In this document: piece after piece, positions 46,701 to 55,405 of the stretch
Layout of the letters: each line of letters begins with the position of its first letter
Position numbering within the stretch: position 1 is the first letter of the stretch
Source of the DNA: Pycnococcus provasolii
Lineage: Eukaryota; Chlorophyta; Pseudoscourfieldiophyceae; Pseudoscourfieldiales
Length of the DNA stretch: 64,000 bases
NCBI GenBank assembly: GCA_049487715.1
Contig: CP150566.1
Location: forward strand, 186,001-250,000
Direction of reading: 5' to 3'
Position numbers and translations under genes: made by a program
The notes under the pieces: generated by a model
Databases searched by the model: none
Told to the model about the DNA's origin: nothing
The model's input: the letters and a program-made list of their open reading frames with translations, nothing else

Positions 46701-49700
46701 GGCTCCGAAGCGCTGAAAGACATCTGCGCGGCGCCCGGGCCGACGCGAATCGCGTACTCATTCGTCTCGTACAGCGCCATCACTTCCTCGGGGGAGAGCT
46801 TGCGGTTGTACACCGCAACGGAGTCGACGATGCCGTCGAAGTTCTCGCCGATCAACTTGTTGCCCAGAACGGACGTCACCAGGTCGGCATATCGTGTCGT
46901 GCTTGACGCGAGTTTGCCATTCACGTACGTCGTTGTCAGCGTGCCGACGACGAACTCCCACGAGTCGTACGTGATCGCATCCGCAGTCGCGGAGCATGAC
47001 GGATATCCGATCGTAGCTTCCCACACGGATCGCTGAGGAGAGAAGGCTGGGAACAGCGGCGAGTTGTAGTACACCCACATCGCCACTGTTACGCCGCCCG
47101 TGCAGCTGGGAATCTTGATGGTGTCCTCGGGACCCATCATGTACGCAGTCGAGGGCATGCCAGCGTAACCCGTGGCAATCGTCGCGCCGGAGGTCATGCC
47201 ATGACGGCCCATGCCACTGTAGTCCTTCACGTCGCCGTTCAACGGGTAGTAGCAAACGATACCGGACTGCAGGTCCTCGACGAGGATCTTCTGCGAGAAA
47301 GGTACCTTCGTGAGCGCTTGACCCGCTTTGCTATTTGTAACCTCAACCTCGGATGATCCTCCGGCACCAGCTTTGGCGGGCACCGTAGCCGTCATCATCA
47401 GATCGGAGACGACCACCGCATCCACGTCGACGCCGTCAACCTTCACGTGAGCATCGGTGTCAAAGTTGACGCCTTGCACAGTGATCGTTTCTCCGCCCTT
47501 GACAGGGCCGAAGCTGCCAGCCTTGTACGTGATCTTGGTCGAGACCGCGGGGAACCACGGTGCGCCCGTGTACGAGTAAGTCGGGTGCACCTCCACGGCA
47601 CCATCGAATGACTGCGTGGCGTCGGACCACTTCGTCGTGGCGCTCGCAGACAGAGATGCGTGGTTGGCACCCATCTCGTCCTTTGCCGCGGTGCCAGCCA
47701 TCGCGTTGAAGCGGTAGTACGCCACCAGGCTTTCCTTGCTCGGCTCGGCCCAGAACATGTTATTCATCACATCAGAGGCAGACAGCGCGCGGTTGTACAC
47801 GACCACCTCGTCGATGTCACCCGCAATGAATTCACGCGGCATGTTCATGTCGTCAAGATCCATTCCGATGTGGAAGGTGCCGACACCAGACGTATCGGGT
47901 CGGCTCTTCGTGGTGAAGGTGCTAAGCGCCTGGCCGTTGAGGTACAACGTGCCCTCGCCGCTCTCCGTGATCGTCACCATAACGTAGTACCAGCTGCCCA
48001 CAGCAACCTCGAGGTCCTTGCCCGTGGTGGCTCGAGTCGTCGCGGCGTCCATGATGTGGTCGTCGTAGTAGAAGAACACTCCAGACGTTGCCGACTTCAT
48101 CGGACTGACGCCGCTGACTGTCGGTCCACGTCCCTCCCACTGCAGGAGCGCGCGATTGTTGTAGTTGTTCGCGTCCTTGCCCGCGGGAACGCCGAAGGAA
48201 AGAACCGTCTGCACTCCCTTCTTCATTCCCGGCTTCACCCACGTGCCAAACGAATACGCGCCAGACGTGAGCAGGGCGCTCACTCCATTGGCGGTTACGT
48301 AGTCCTTCGCCATGTAGCGATCCGAACAGCGCATGGAAATCGACAACCACTTGTCCCTGCCTGGGCAAGGATCGCCGAAGATTTCGTTCTTCGGCATGAC
48401 TGTGCACGAGTCCTGACCAAGGCACTGCTTTTCAACGATATCCATGGTGTACAGGAAGGGCTTGCCCACGTCGCTGTGGCAATCGTCGTTGATCGCGTAC
48501 AAGCTGTAGTCGTACGCAGCAAGCTTCTTCGTGCCGTCGCACTGGTCGACCATCTTCGAGTTTCCTGGATTCTCGGGACGGCCGTACGACGCGAAGAGCA
48601 CCTTGTCAAGGCGCTGCCCGGCCGGGCACACGAGCTTGCACTCCGACGTCTTCTCGTTGGCGGAGCATCCCACGATGGTCTCCGTCTTCTTCTCGTCGCC
48701 CTCGAGCGTTAGCACCCTCTCGCGGTAGGTCACGGTGCCCCTTGCAGCGGCTCGCGGGTTCGCAAGCTGCAGGTAGCCGATCGACGGCATGTCCGCTCCG
48801 GGAGTCACGCACGATGCCGAGGTTCCGTCAATGTGCGTTGCAACCACAAGCTCCTCGTCCCCAAAGCTGACCGATTCAGTCGTCGAGTTGTGCTTCATTG
48901 ATGTGAATGCACACTTCAGCCACTGGCTCTTCGCGGCGTTGAAGCCAGTAACAGTCACCTTTTCACCACCGTCGAGGCCGCTGTACGTGGTATCCGTGGA
49001 GTAGAAAGTGAACGGCTCCCACGGAGCCTCGATGTACTTGAACGAAGGCAGAGTCGTCGAGACGAAGTTGTTCGCCTCGAAGAAGCGCAGACCCCTGTCC
49101 GACAACATGCTCACGGACTCGTCGAAGTGGTACAGCGACGGGATGAAAGCATTCGTCTCTTGGCTCGGTCCGGTTGACGGGTTGAACTTGTAGTAGAGCG
49201 CAGCTTCCTTGATCTCATCCGCCGAAAGTGGGGAGAACCACTTGGCGTGCGGAGTTGGTCGAACGCCGCTGTACACACGCACTTCATCGATGAATCCTGT
49301 GAAGTGCCTCTGGGCATCGACGGGGCAACCCGGGGGCGTGGAGGACGAGGGACTTGCCTCAGATAGAAGACGGCGGCGAGCCGTGCGTCCACCGACGCTC
49401 AGCTGAGGCTGGGTCGTTGTGGTGGTGGTCGTTGTGGTGGTGGTGGTCGTCGTCGGGGCGAGATCCGGCGGGGGATTCGGCGGCGGCGGCGGCGGAGGTG
49501 GGAGCGGAGGTGGGCTCGGAGGAGGCGGTGGCGGCGGCGGCGGAGGGCCGCAAGCAATGCCCGCCACAAAGATCTGGCCACCCTGGATCACAGAGCCAGG
49601 AATGCGAATGTCCGTTGGAGAGCCGTCCACCTTCACACCATCGACGATAATCGATGTACGGTACAGCTTGATGTTGCCCGACACTGCCTCGGTGTCCGAG

Positions 49701-52700
49701 GGTACCGTCTTGCCTGGTGGTGCCGCGAAGTCCGGCTCAACCGTCACCTCCACGTAGTGCCACTCATTGATCGCCGCGGGTCGTCCGAGCTCGGTGGCAT
49801 TCGCGAAGTCGGCGACGCCGTATGAGCTGCTCTTGTCCATGTCGCTTTGCAGGAACACCTTTCCATCGCGATACATAGCGCACACACTTGTGCTCACCTG
49901 GATACCGGACGCGTACACCGTCTGCTTGAGGTCACGGCGGCCACCAATGTTGATATCAACCACCGCCGGAGGTGGGGGAGGCGGAGGCTTGAGTCCCTCG
50001 CATGCGGTCGCCAGGCACACAATCGGCTGGTCCTCGCACGGGTCATTCTTCTTCGGGTAGAACCACGCTCCGAACGTCACACCCTTCATGGCGTCAAGGT
50101 CATTCGTGGCCGACTCGGAGTACGCATAGTCATCAACGCCGTCAAAGTCAACCGCCATTTCCTTGAGCTTAAGCTTCTCAGGCATCGCCACCGGAGTGGA
50201 AGCTTCCGCCGAGGTGCACATGTCGCTGTGAGCGTCGTTCATGACGGCAAAATTTGCCTCCTTGGGGATTGGCGCTCCTGGCGAGGTGCACTCGATCTCG
50301 TCGATGCTCACAAACTTTGCATCCGTGGTCACGCCATCTTGCGAGCACTTCAAGAACTTGGAGTTGGCGAAACCGAAGCCCGTCACCGTGATGGCATTGT
50401 ATCCCTTCGTGATGGGCACTGTGCGATCCTGGAAGTAGTCGAACGTGCTTGGGCACAGGTTCGGCATGGGCTTCGGTACCGACATGCCAAGCGGGCCGTA
50501 CTGCGCGACGGAGTATGAGCCCGTCTCGAAGCGCTTCTTGCCCACACCGCCGTGGCTTGCGTAGCCGATTGTCGTCGACGGGCAGTCCTTCACGCGCTTC
50601 ATGTTGAGAGTAGGCGCCAGGAAGGGAACGCTCGTCATCTTCGGCTTCACGCCTCCAATAGCCGAACCATCGAAGACGCCAAGGTATTCGCTGTCATGCG
50701 CGATGTTCGCACCATCGAAATCGTTGTACTTGTAGTAGCTGACGAGATCCTCGTATGGGTCCTGCTGCACGGCACCTCCCACAGGGCACATTTCCGACGC
50801 GGTGAAGTTGCCCCACATAACCTGGCCAATCTCACACGGCGACAGAGAGCGGCTGAACACCGCCGTCTCCTCAATCATGCCCTTGTAGCTGTTGGATGCG
50901 TCGCCAATGCCACCGAGGTACAGCGTACAGTCACTCGGGGGCATAATTCGCGTCGGGGAGGTGAAGACCTCCGCGCCGTCGAGGTAGACGGTGATGCTAC
51001 CGCCTCCACTCGCACTCGTCTTACCCGTGACAGCAATGTGGTGCCACTGGTTCACGGTGAATCCGGTCGCACTGCCGAGATTCTTCACCTTCTCGGAGGC
51101 AACCGGCTCAGTGTCGACGTTCTCGATGAAGCTGAACGTCTCCTCCGCCTGCAGAATGCCGGCGAACGAGTTGATCTTGTTGTCCCAGAACAGGTATACA
51201 ACCTTTCCGTTCGCAGGCTTTTCCGTGGGGAAGACCCATGTGCTAAACGTGAATCCACCCTTGGACGCAAATTCGTGGCACATACCGTATCCCTTCACGT
51301 AGTCATCCTTTCCGTCGAAGTCGTACGCCGCCTCAGAGTAGAAAAGCGGAACACCAAAAGGCTTTGTCGCACCGCCCGACGTCACGGAAAGTGCGCTAAC
51401 CGTCGGGTTTGTCGAGCCAAGTGCCATGCACTTAACCTCGTCGAACGACACGAACGTAACCGGCTGTTCTCCAAGCCCGCTGAGCGTGCACTTGCTCCAC
51501 ATTGAAGCTGCGTAGTTGCTGCCCATCACCCTAATCTCCGTGTTTCCGTCCACGTGCACGTTGTTCGGCAAAAGCGTGTCGGGACACGGTGCCAAGATCG
51601 GCGTCGCCGTGAACTCGAAGAAAACCTGGCCCGTGGCGCAGGTGGTCGAGCACGCAGTGCCATGACGCGCCTTTCCGCTCGAGTCGAAGATCGTCGCGCC
51701 GTTCGCCTGCATGATAGCCTCGCGAGTCTGGCCTGGGAGGCGGCGGAAAGGAGTGGCCGCGGCACCGACGTTCGCAGTTCCGCTGCCATCGGTGTCCGCC
51801 GCAACGGTTGTGTAGTTGGTGCTGAGGTTCACCGTTCCGGCATTGTACTTGTTGTATCCAGTCGCACCCGTCGCCGAATGGTCGTTCAGCTTGTAGTAAG
51901 CCTCGAGCTTGGCCTCCTTGGACGGATCGAGCGGCTGGAACATCTTGCTCTCAACCTCCGAGGCTGTGAGATCGCGAGAGTACACCCTGATCTCGTCCAC
52001 ACGCCCCTGGAAGTGGTTCGTACCACCACCGATGCGGAAGAAGCCAGTAGAACCAGGCTTGGATCCAATCACTGTGCCAACCACTGTCACCTTTCCGTCG
52101 ACCAAGCCCATCGATGCCGTCATCTTGTCCGGATCGTGGTACGCCTGACCGGGCGTGGGGTAGTACGACTTGCGAACTCCGTCAAGGTAGATCGTCAAGT
52201 CACCCGCGGGCGAGATGGTGACCATCGCGTAGTGCCAAGTGTTTCCTCCGAGATCGGAAGCTGTTGTCAGCGTGATGCCCGAAATGCCGTCGAAGTACTC
52301 GAGCGCGTAGCGTGCACCAAGGTCGTGTGTCGTCGTTCCATCGGCGTAGTAGCTGACGGTCGTGCGCACCCAGCGAAGTTGGTGCACGATGTTCTCCGTC
52401 GTCTGACCGGCGAGCGTGTAGCCCATCGTTACGAGTGGCTGCGTCGCCATGGAGTGCGATGCGTCAGCGTTGAACCAAAGGCCCATGGACATGCCGCATT
52501 CCGTCGTGAGCTCAGGAAGCACCGTAGCAGGGGCGTTCAGGTGTGCGCCGCCGCTGAGCTCTACAGCCGTGTTGGTGACGAGGATCGTATAGCAACGCTC
52601 GTCGACGGTGATGCTTGGCGTTGTCAGCGTCATCGTCAGCTCGGGGAACTCCAGCGGCTTGGCATTCGTGGCAAGGAAGCAGATCTGGTACTTGCACTCC

Positions 52701-55405
52701 TGACCATCCTTCGGCGTCCACTTGAACGTGCGGAGTGACGGGTCGCTGTACGTGTCCGTGGAGAATATCGTATTCTCGTTCTCGCCAAACTGAGCTCCAT
52801 CTGGAAGGCTTCCCTGTGAGATGAAAAGGCGAATGCGGTTCGACGTGCTCGATCCAGTTTCCTGGCGAGCGCCAATCTGGAACTCGAGCGTGTTTCCCAC
52901 CGCGACGACAAACTCGGTGCCGTTCGCGGGCGTCGGGCCGAAGAAGGATTTTTGAGGATCAGCGGGGTCATCGGTCACACTCACGAGACCGGGGCGCTGG
53001 TCCATCCAGTAGATGATCTTGTCCGTGGTCAGCAGAATGCGCACGCAGCGGAAGCGAGAGACGATGTACATGTCAAAGGCATAGAAGCACACCGTCACGT
53101 CGCCCGGTCGAGGGTCCTTGTCCTGGTCGCTCGTTGCCGTCGGCCACTGGAACTTGCGGCGCACCAACTTACCATCGGTGACAAGGTCGTCATTGGCATT
53201 GCGGCGCTCATGCGGCATCATCTTCATGTTGTACGCGCAGGTGCCGCCATCAGCCTCGGCACGCGAGCACGCGAACGTCTTCGGCGACACGTTCGGCGTG
53301 ACGAAGGTGTCTCCCGTGTACAGGCCAGACGAGTATATGGCAAGCTCGACGCAGTCGTCATCGTCCTTCGCCACGAGGTTGAATGACACCTCCGTGCCAC
53401 GCTTCGCGATGATGAGTGCAGCCGTCTCGCCCGTCATAGGCGTGGGCGTGTTTCCGTCATCGGTGCCTGGAACAGCCTGGTCAACGAAAACCGGGGGCGA
53501 GTTCGTGATGCAAGCCGAAGTGACAGGCACAACGGAGGTCATGTTCTTGCCACTGGGCGTGATGACGTTGCAGTTGTTGTCGTTCGTGCCGGAGAACGCG
53601 CCGTCAAGGTCGATACCCACACCCGGGCACTTCGCCAAAGTACAGTTGGCGCCGTACGTCTGCGCGGGGGGCAGGCAGTACGTGATGTTGGAGATGCTTA
53701 ATGTCGTCTCTCCTCCTCCGCAGAGCGTGCACTGGCCTGTTCCCGACCCTGAGTACGCAAAGTTGTTTCCGCCGAGCGTCTTGTCGTGGCCATAGCGGCC
53801 GTCGTCGCGGAAGGTTGTCACTCCCTTGGGCGTTTGGGGCGATCCACCGTCCACGCACTCTGACGAGCACATGCGCATCGGCGGGTAAAGGTAGAGGAGG
53901 AAGTCCAGCGCTCCGGTGACGTGTCCAATGGCACTGTCAAAGCTCGTCGCGGCGGGATCGTGGCTTGCGCTGCGGATGTCGACGACAAGGTTGTAGAAGC
54001 CGGATGGCAGCGGCTTCTTCAGCGGCGACGGGATCGATCCCGCGGTAACGTCGGACGCGCCGTCCATGTCGCTGTCCCAAGCCATGAGGTAAGGCGACGT
54101 GTCGTCGGCGAATGGGCTGACGCCCACCTCCCACTGCACGACACCGGTGTCCTCGTCGAGCGTCAGGCCCGGCGGCTGGTGTGGCAAGTTATCCTTGTTG
54201 TCCCACGCAGGGTAGTCCTCGCAGTTGAACTCGAACGAGCGCGACGTGGCGACGGTGGTCAGCACGCCGTTGCCCTTGGGGCAGTTGGCGCAGTCCGTGA
54301 CACCGTTCACCGTGCAGAAGTCCGTCATGAGCTGGTTGCGCAACGCCTCGTAGTCCTCCTTGAACCACTGGCCAGGAGGCGCCGGGTTGTAGCCTTCCGG
54401 GATGGCGTTCGCCAGCAAGGCTCCCTGCTGCCGCCAGTCCGCAAGCTTGTACTTCACCTTCTCGTTCCCGCTGCCGTCCGCGTTGATGTCCGGGTCGTAA
54501 GCGGCCACCTCAAACGTCGCCATCATGCCAAGTCCCTGCAGGTTCACGCCACGCGACGTGTACGGGATGGGAATAACGGGAAGCGCCGTGGCGATGGGGC
54601 TGTGGTTGTCGCCCTGCACGTTAACGACCGACTCGACGCGGTAGCGTCCCTGGTTGTTATTGTTCAGCTTGCTGTCGACGAAGTTCAGCCTGTTGCCGCC
54701 GGTGAAGAAGGCGATCCACGGCTCCGTGGCGCTCTTCTTCGCGCTGCTGTACGTGTGCGCGATGGACGCAACGCCGTAGATGTAGTTGCCCGACTTGGCG
54801 TCGTCGTGGTTGACGTCCGTGATGCGCAGCTCGACGTCGTGCGTATCTCCGTCACCGAAGAAGAAGCCGAAGGAGTCGTACCACGGCGCGCAGTAGTCGG
54901 GCTGGTCGAAGCTGCCCGGCAGCTCGATCTCGCACGGCACGAGCGTCGTGTTCGGCTGCCTGAAGTACGGGATCTTCGCGTTCGTCATCGGGTCCACGCG
55001 GCCGGTGTCGACGGAGGTTCCCGCGGGCGTGTTAGACGGACACGTCGGGTAGTCGCCGGTGTCGAAAGGGCTTTCGCACAGTCCTCCAATGGCGGAGATG
55101 CTGTTCGCCTCGAGACCGTAGCCCGCGGGAAACTTGAGGTAGCTGTTCAGGTAGTTTTCGAACGGCGACGTGAACGTGCACGGCGACGTGACGAACACCA
55201 TCGAGCTGTCCGCGCACTGCTCTCCAAACCTGTTACCCCAGTCATAGTCGCGTCGGAACGCCAGGAAGAGCTTGAACGCCACGGAGCTTGCGCCCGTGGG
55301 TGCCCACGAGAGCGCGCCGTATCTGAAGTGCGACGCCTGCGCCAGCTGCGGCAGGCCACACAGGGCCACGAGCGCCGCGAGCACCGTGAGAACACAGCGG
55401 TCCAT
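40745..55405 (-). CDS. Giant secreted multidomain adhesin-like protein (LamG/TIG/lectin/PA14/filamin/kelch)
   Basis: One intronless frame of about 4,886 codons. I start at the ATG at 55403-55405, which gives a clean signal peptide (MDRCVLTVLAALVALCGLPQ); upstream codons look like 5' UTR. Order by position: SHFRYG-type N-domain and Cys-rich part (55.3-52.6 kb), LamG (52.5-51.9), TIG-like (51.6-51.4), LamG (51.3-50.8), TIG (50.5-50.2), LamG split by two Pro-rich inserts (50.15-49.2), TIG (49.0-48.7), SUEL-type lectin (48.68-48.3), LamG (48.3-47.7), TIG (47.55-47.3), LamG (47.25-46.75), PA14 (46.7-46.3), LamG (46.3-45.8), two filamin-type repeats (45.6-45.0), LamG (44.8-44.35), second lectin (44.2-43.9), ShK-like Cys cluster (43.26-43.14), DUF2341-like (42.6-42.3), kelch repeats (41.6-40.75). 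No C-terminal membrane helix, so secretion or matrix anchoring is inferred. Confidence 0.9.
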   Translation of the reverse strand: MDRCVLTVLAALVALCGLPQLAQASHFRYGALSWAPTGASSVAFKLFLAFRRDYDWGNRFGEQCADSSMVFVTSPCTFTSPFENYLNSYLKFPAGYGLEANSISAIGGLCESPFDTGDYPTCPSNTPAGTSVDTGRVDPMTNAKIPYFRQPNTTLVPCEIELPGSFDQPDYCAPWYDSFGFFFGDGDTHDVELRITDVNHDDAKSGNYIYGVASIAHTYSSAKKSATEPWIAFFTGGNRLNFVDSKLNNNNQGRYRVESVVNVQGDNHSPIATALPVIPIPYTSRGVNLQGLGMMATFEVAAYDPDINADGSGNEKVKYKLADWRQQGALLANAIPEGYNPAPPGQWFKEDYEALRNQLMTDFCTVNGVTDCANCPKGNGVLTTVATSRSFEFNCEDYPAWDNKDNLPHQPPGLTLDEDTGVVQWEVGVSPFADDTSPYLMAWDSDMDGASDVTAGSIPSPLKKPLPSGFYNLVVDIRSASHDPAATSFDSAIGHVTGALDFLLYLYPPMRMCSSECVDGGSPQTPKGVTTFRDDGRYGHDKTLGGNNFAYSGSGTGQCTLCGGGETTLSISNITYCLPPAQTYGANCTLAKCPGVGIDLDGAFSGTNDNNCNVITPSGKNMTSVVPVTSACITNSPPVFVDQAVPGTDDGNTPTPMTGETAALIIAKRGTEVSFNLVAKDDDDCVELAIYSSGLYTGDTFVTPNVSPKTFACSRAEADGGTCAYNMKMMPHERRNANDDLVTDGKLVRRKFQWPTATSDQDKDPRPGDVTVCFYAFDMYIVSRFRCVRILLTTDKIIYWMDQRPGLVSVTDDPADPQKSFFGPTPANGTEFVVAVGNTLEFQIGARQETGSSTSNRIRLFISQGSLPDGAQFGENENTIFSTDTYSDPSLRTFKWTPKDGQECKYQICFLATNAKPLEFPELTMTLTTPSITVDERCYTILVTNTAVELSGGAHLNAPATVLPELTTECGMSMGLWFNADASHSMATQPLVTMGYTLAGQTTENIVHQLRWVRTTVSYYADGTTTHDLGARYALEYFDGISGITLTTASDLGGNTWHYAMVTISPAGDLTIYLDGVRKSYYPTPGQAYHDPDKMTASMGLVDGKVTVVGTVIGSKPGSTGFFRIGGGTNHFQGRVDEIRVYSRDLTASEVESKMFQPLDPSKEAKLEAYYKLNDHSATGATGYNKYNAGTVNLSTNYTTVAADTDGSGTANVGAAATPFRRLPGQTREAIMQANGATIFDSSGKARHGTACSTTCATGQVFFEFTATPILAPCPDTLLPNNVHVDGNTEIRVMGSNYAASMWSKCTLSGLGEQPVTFVSFDEVKCMALGSTNPTVSALSVTSGGATKPFGVPLFYSEAAYDFDGKDDYVKGYGMCHEFASKGGFTFSTWVFPTEKPANGKVVYLFWDNKINSFAGILQAEETFSFIENVDTEPVASEKVKNLGSATGFTVNQWHHIAVTGKTSASGGGSITVYLDGAEVFTSPTRIMPPSDCTLYLGGIGDASNSYKGMIEETAVFSRSLSPCEIGQVMWGNFTASEMCPVGGAVQQDPYEDLVSYYKYNDFDGANIAHDSEYLGVFDGSAIGGVKPKMTSVPFLAPTLNMKRVKDCPSTTIGYASHGGVGKKRFETGSYSVAQYGPLGMSVPKPMPNLCPSTFDYFQDRTVPITKGYNAITVTGFGFANSKFLKCSQDGVTTDAKFVSIDEIECTSPGAPIPKEANFAVMNDAHSDMCTSAEASTPVAMPEKLKLKEMAVDFDGVDDYAYSESATNDLDAMKGVTFGAWFYPKKNDPCEDQPIVCLATACEGLKPPPPPPPAVVDINIGGRRDLKQTVYASGIQVSTSVCAMYRDGKVFLQSDMDKSSSYGVADFANATELGRPAAINEWHYVEVTVEPDFAAPPGKTVPSDTEAVSGNIKLYRTSIIVDGVKVDGSPTDIRIPGSVIQGGQIFVAGIACGPPPPPPPPPPSPPPLPPPPPPPPNPPPDLAPTTTTTTTTTTTTTTQPQLSVGGRTARRRLLSEASPSSSTPPGCPVDAQRHFTGFIDEVRVYSGVRPTPHAKWFSPLSADEIKEAALYYKFNPSTGPSQETNAFIPSLYHFDESVSMLSDRGLRFFEANNFVSTTLPSFKYIEAPWEPFTFYSTDTTYSGLDGGEKVTVTGFNAAKSQWLKCAFTSMKHNSTTESVSFGDEELVVATHIDGTSASCVTPGADMPSIGYLQLANPRAAARGTVTYRERVLTLEGDEKKTETIVGCSANEKTSECKLVCPAGQRLDKVLFASYGRPENPGNSKMVDQCDGTKKLAAYDYSLYAINDDCHSDVGKPFLYTMDIVEKQCLGQDSCTVMPKNEIFGDPCPGRDKWLSISMRCSDRYMAKDYVTANGVSALLTSGAYSFGTWVKPGMKKGVQTVLSFGVPAGKDANNYNNRALLQWEGRGPTVSGVSPMKSATSGVFFYYDDHIMDAATTRATTGKDLEVAVGSWYYVMVTITESGEGTLYLNGQALSTFTTKSRPDTSGVGTFHIGMDLDDMNMPREFIAGDIDEVVVYNRALSASDVMNNMFWAEPSKESLVAYYRFNAMAGTAAKDEMGANHASLSASATTKWSDATQSFDGAVEVHPTYSYTGAPWFPAVSTKITYKAGSFGPVKGGETITVQGVNFDTDAHVKVDGVDVDAVVVSDLMMTATVPAKAGAGGSSEVEVTNSKAGQALTKVPFSQKILVEDLQSGIVCYYPLNGDVKDYSGMGRHGMTSGATIATGYAGMPSTAYMMGPEDTIKIPSCTGGVTVAMWVYYNSPLFPAFSPQRSVWEATIGYPSCSATADAITYDSWEFVVGTLTTTYVNGKLASSTTRYADLVTSVLGNKLIGENFDGIVDSVAVYNRKLSPEEVMALYETNEYAIRVGPGAAQMSFSASEPEGVEGLKVTYYGAGKFMESIMAPIQHDWMAGSPLAALGTDGWSAHFKGHVYAPVSAEYYFYLEADDGVKLVVDGHTLIDGAAHAGDVRRTHGNVELVAGWYPIEIMYTDKTEGASIKLEWVTTDGSIKMQTVPSKNLRAGTGALALGAWVKADSVDGYQAVLSQHLDAAGTAGIALGIFNGGVTAAVHVGCKYPASECNPYRQINSIYAKVTAGSYHHIAASYDGLTMKIYVDGFMLDHHTFGTVTKDVLHYSGSSQPWTFAPAPPTSLVPLGGAMKQYSGLVYSAFLMNSAILDDAAFRSSMACSPMTLPPPGLAMYITVDEGLGVTAIDMSTNSTTTYVDATIVAAAKPMPTWSNATCLTYSADAASTVVKGPAMTDALAGQCATFTIDAKDMCGRSMKRGGEKFAVEIVGPMHLHSEVLSLSVGSGIVDNGDGSYSVHFTREVAGFYRVFVYLNGAMLPQYATQKMYVHAFVPSMVKSFIYDDTDGLSLDEISESIAGVPVTFAIAPTDEFGNQHTAGGDDFEVLFVGPYEFNGVVTDLQDGRYIVSYNAQVTGQYRMYVMFKSLGTTQYVCLSGQKTCTDNTLSRYSHCSFATVSSASFSGHSGCAFCVTVSEGHSLSPSPLHVTFPDSKELDVTGSFTFMASVKKVTKSATASREYLLTKQSEYSGKGWWAALVGDRYTAADEYDFEVGIYVGTEDFRVVASKVTLPNTTWVHLSATYDGQAFALYVDGAMAGSASYADEPARYNKANSQPVRVGQGFDGLIDNIAVFDKVRVVAGDDKCPLGVASPVPSRSHPADDGLVAYYRFQEGEGYYAADIGSAGNSGVLGLLCESVSENKDMYLSCPANYTISAILYANFGVNEGSCGAYVAAGDCETQEHAMKFVTARCLGQGSCKLPATKGWFGNPCKHATKTLAVNAVCSPMLGSNAKTGWSKEVPPTMVDVSSGIELSCPYQSSNNPSEFASALGAGSPSCSSFDGMFDAMDGTDEFVTVKVMDGCGFYDQTPTAHPSMKVAKIPYISPPLYVGESPMDVPETNVLGLHLAEPAYPMVKHVPDAQKCGNNGEEFLFQYTPNYAGNPVLTASASFAPTFTREVTTTTRTAMGMNWKATSKLSGSGMNGAEAGVKSLFHIHAVDTLGSAIPTCHDFDDLARANLGGSCESLKSTCGSNAAVSKLCPATCSSCATWLLAQDDAAAVTAVKAKSSHPSTCAGAKAGHATSELYEILCPATFVSGTEKFKKHGLLGSINVKIAGGKAAASEISANPVANIYDVTVVYPHIGDYNVTVKITTQAGEVSENTFSVSVTDASPRKVVTHGSKPKAVLGAAAAAHDATPDYNVYLMGGAAEDGSYVSDTWKLTTGMDSPAGLFSYRKKVDVSFAKAGSVVELKTDFDSLIKSGKMRSDCADVVLYDEDGVAAKFWIEPAGTPHGCGSATGTILWIETTASSLTKGLYLYYGNVDHTTKLSTSSIFTMFEDFESASLDAAWTIDSSSTDTCEPLKPGDVGSLASFTVTSDISLTGSQSLRANAQTMVGGTISRSATAPSGTGYVLKGFLFDTAYSGEHFMSPDFTACTADTTDSDKALLPTKNGVGVYSTSSNVSYSHTYPWLSTPVTRTKGWHSMAFYDDGSMLSVVVDDNHESKDVMKKAKSSLSKVLIRAGAFVDQSVGSTMYWDAIFVAPYQSSAAKAGDEEAVMFSPGVTAWSSVGTTNPPPARQGHSAVVSGGKAYVLMGERNGFKYDDVWSYDFVADTWAFQPPANTLSDLARADHTSVVYGSHAYILGGRTVAGVTNSFLKYDLADRSWSAMPSPLGMAARFGHAAAVSGTKMTVTGGVLSDGSLSNEVWTYDFVSTVWTLVSPRKDNFLDNTAASAEFAVLVDAVAGPHTLPEPAFGGWAVAGGPAGNVYIGGGETMSSASSNLYKFDATAKSFNGMVAQPFARFDAAYTLVGGAANSQAIVMAGGDGKSVKDDAYTMWVGDDGVADVRA
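49357..49556 (-). other. Pro/Thr-rich linker ending in GGR..RRRLL, inserted inside a LamG domain
   Basis: Within the giant gene, the sequence after FVAGIACG changes abruptly to runs of Pro, then about 14 Thr, then QPQLSVGGRTARRRLLSE, and returns to GCPVDAQRHFTGFIDEVRVY, the last strand of a LamG domain. A second, shorter insert lies at about 49925-49992 (Pro run, VVDINIGGRRDLK). Both sit next to cysteines of the host domain. Confidence 0.8.
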
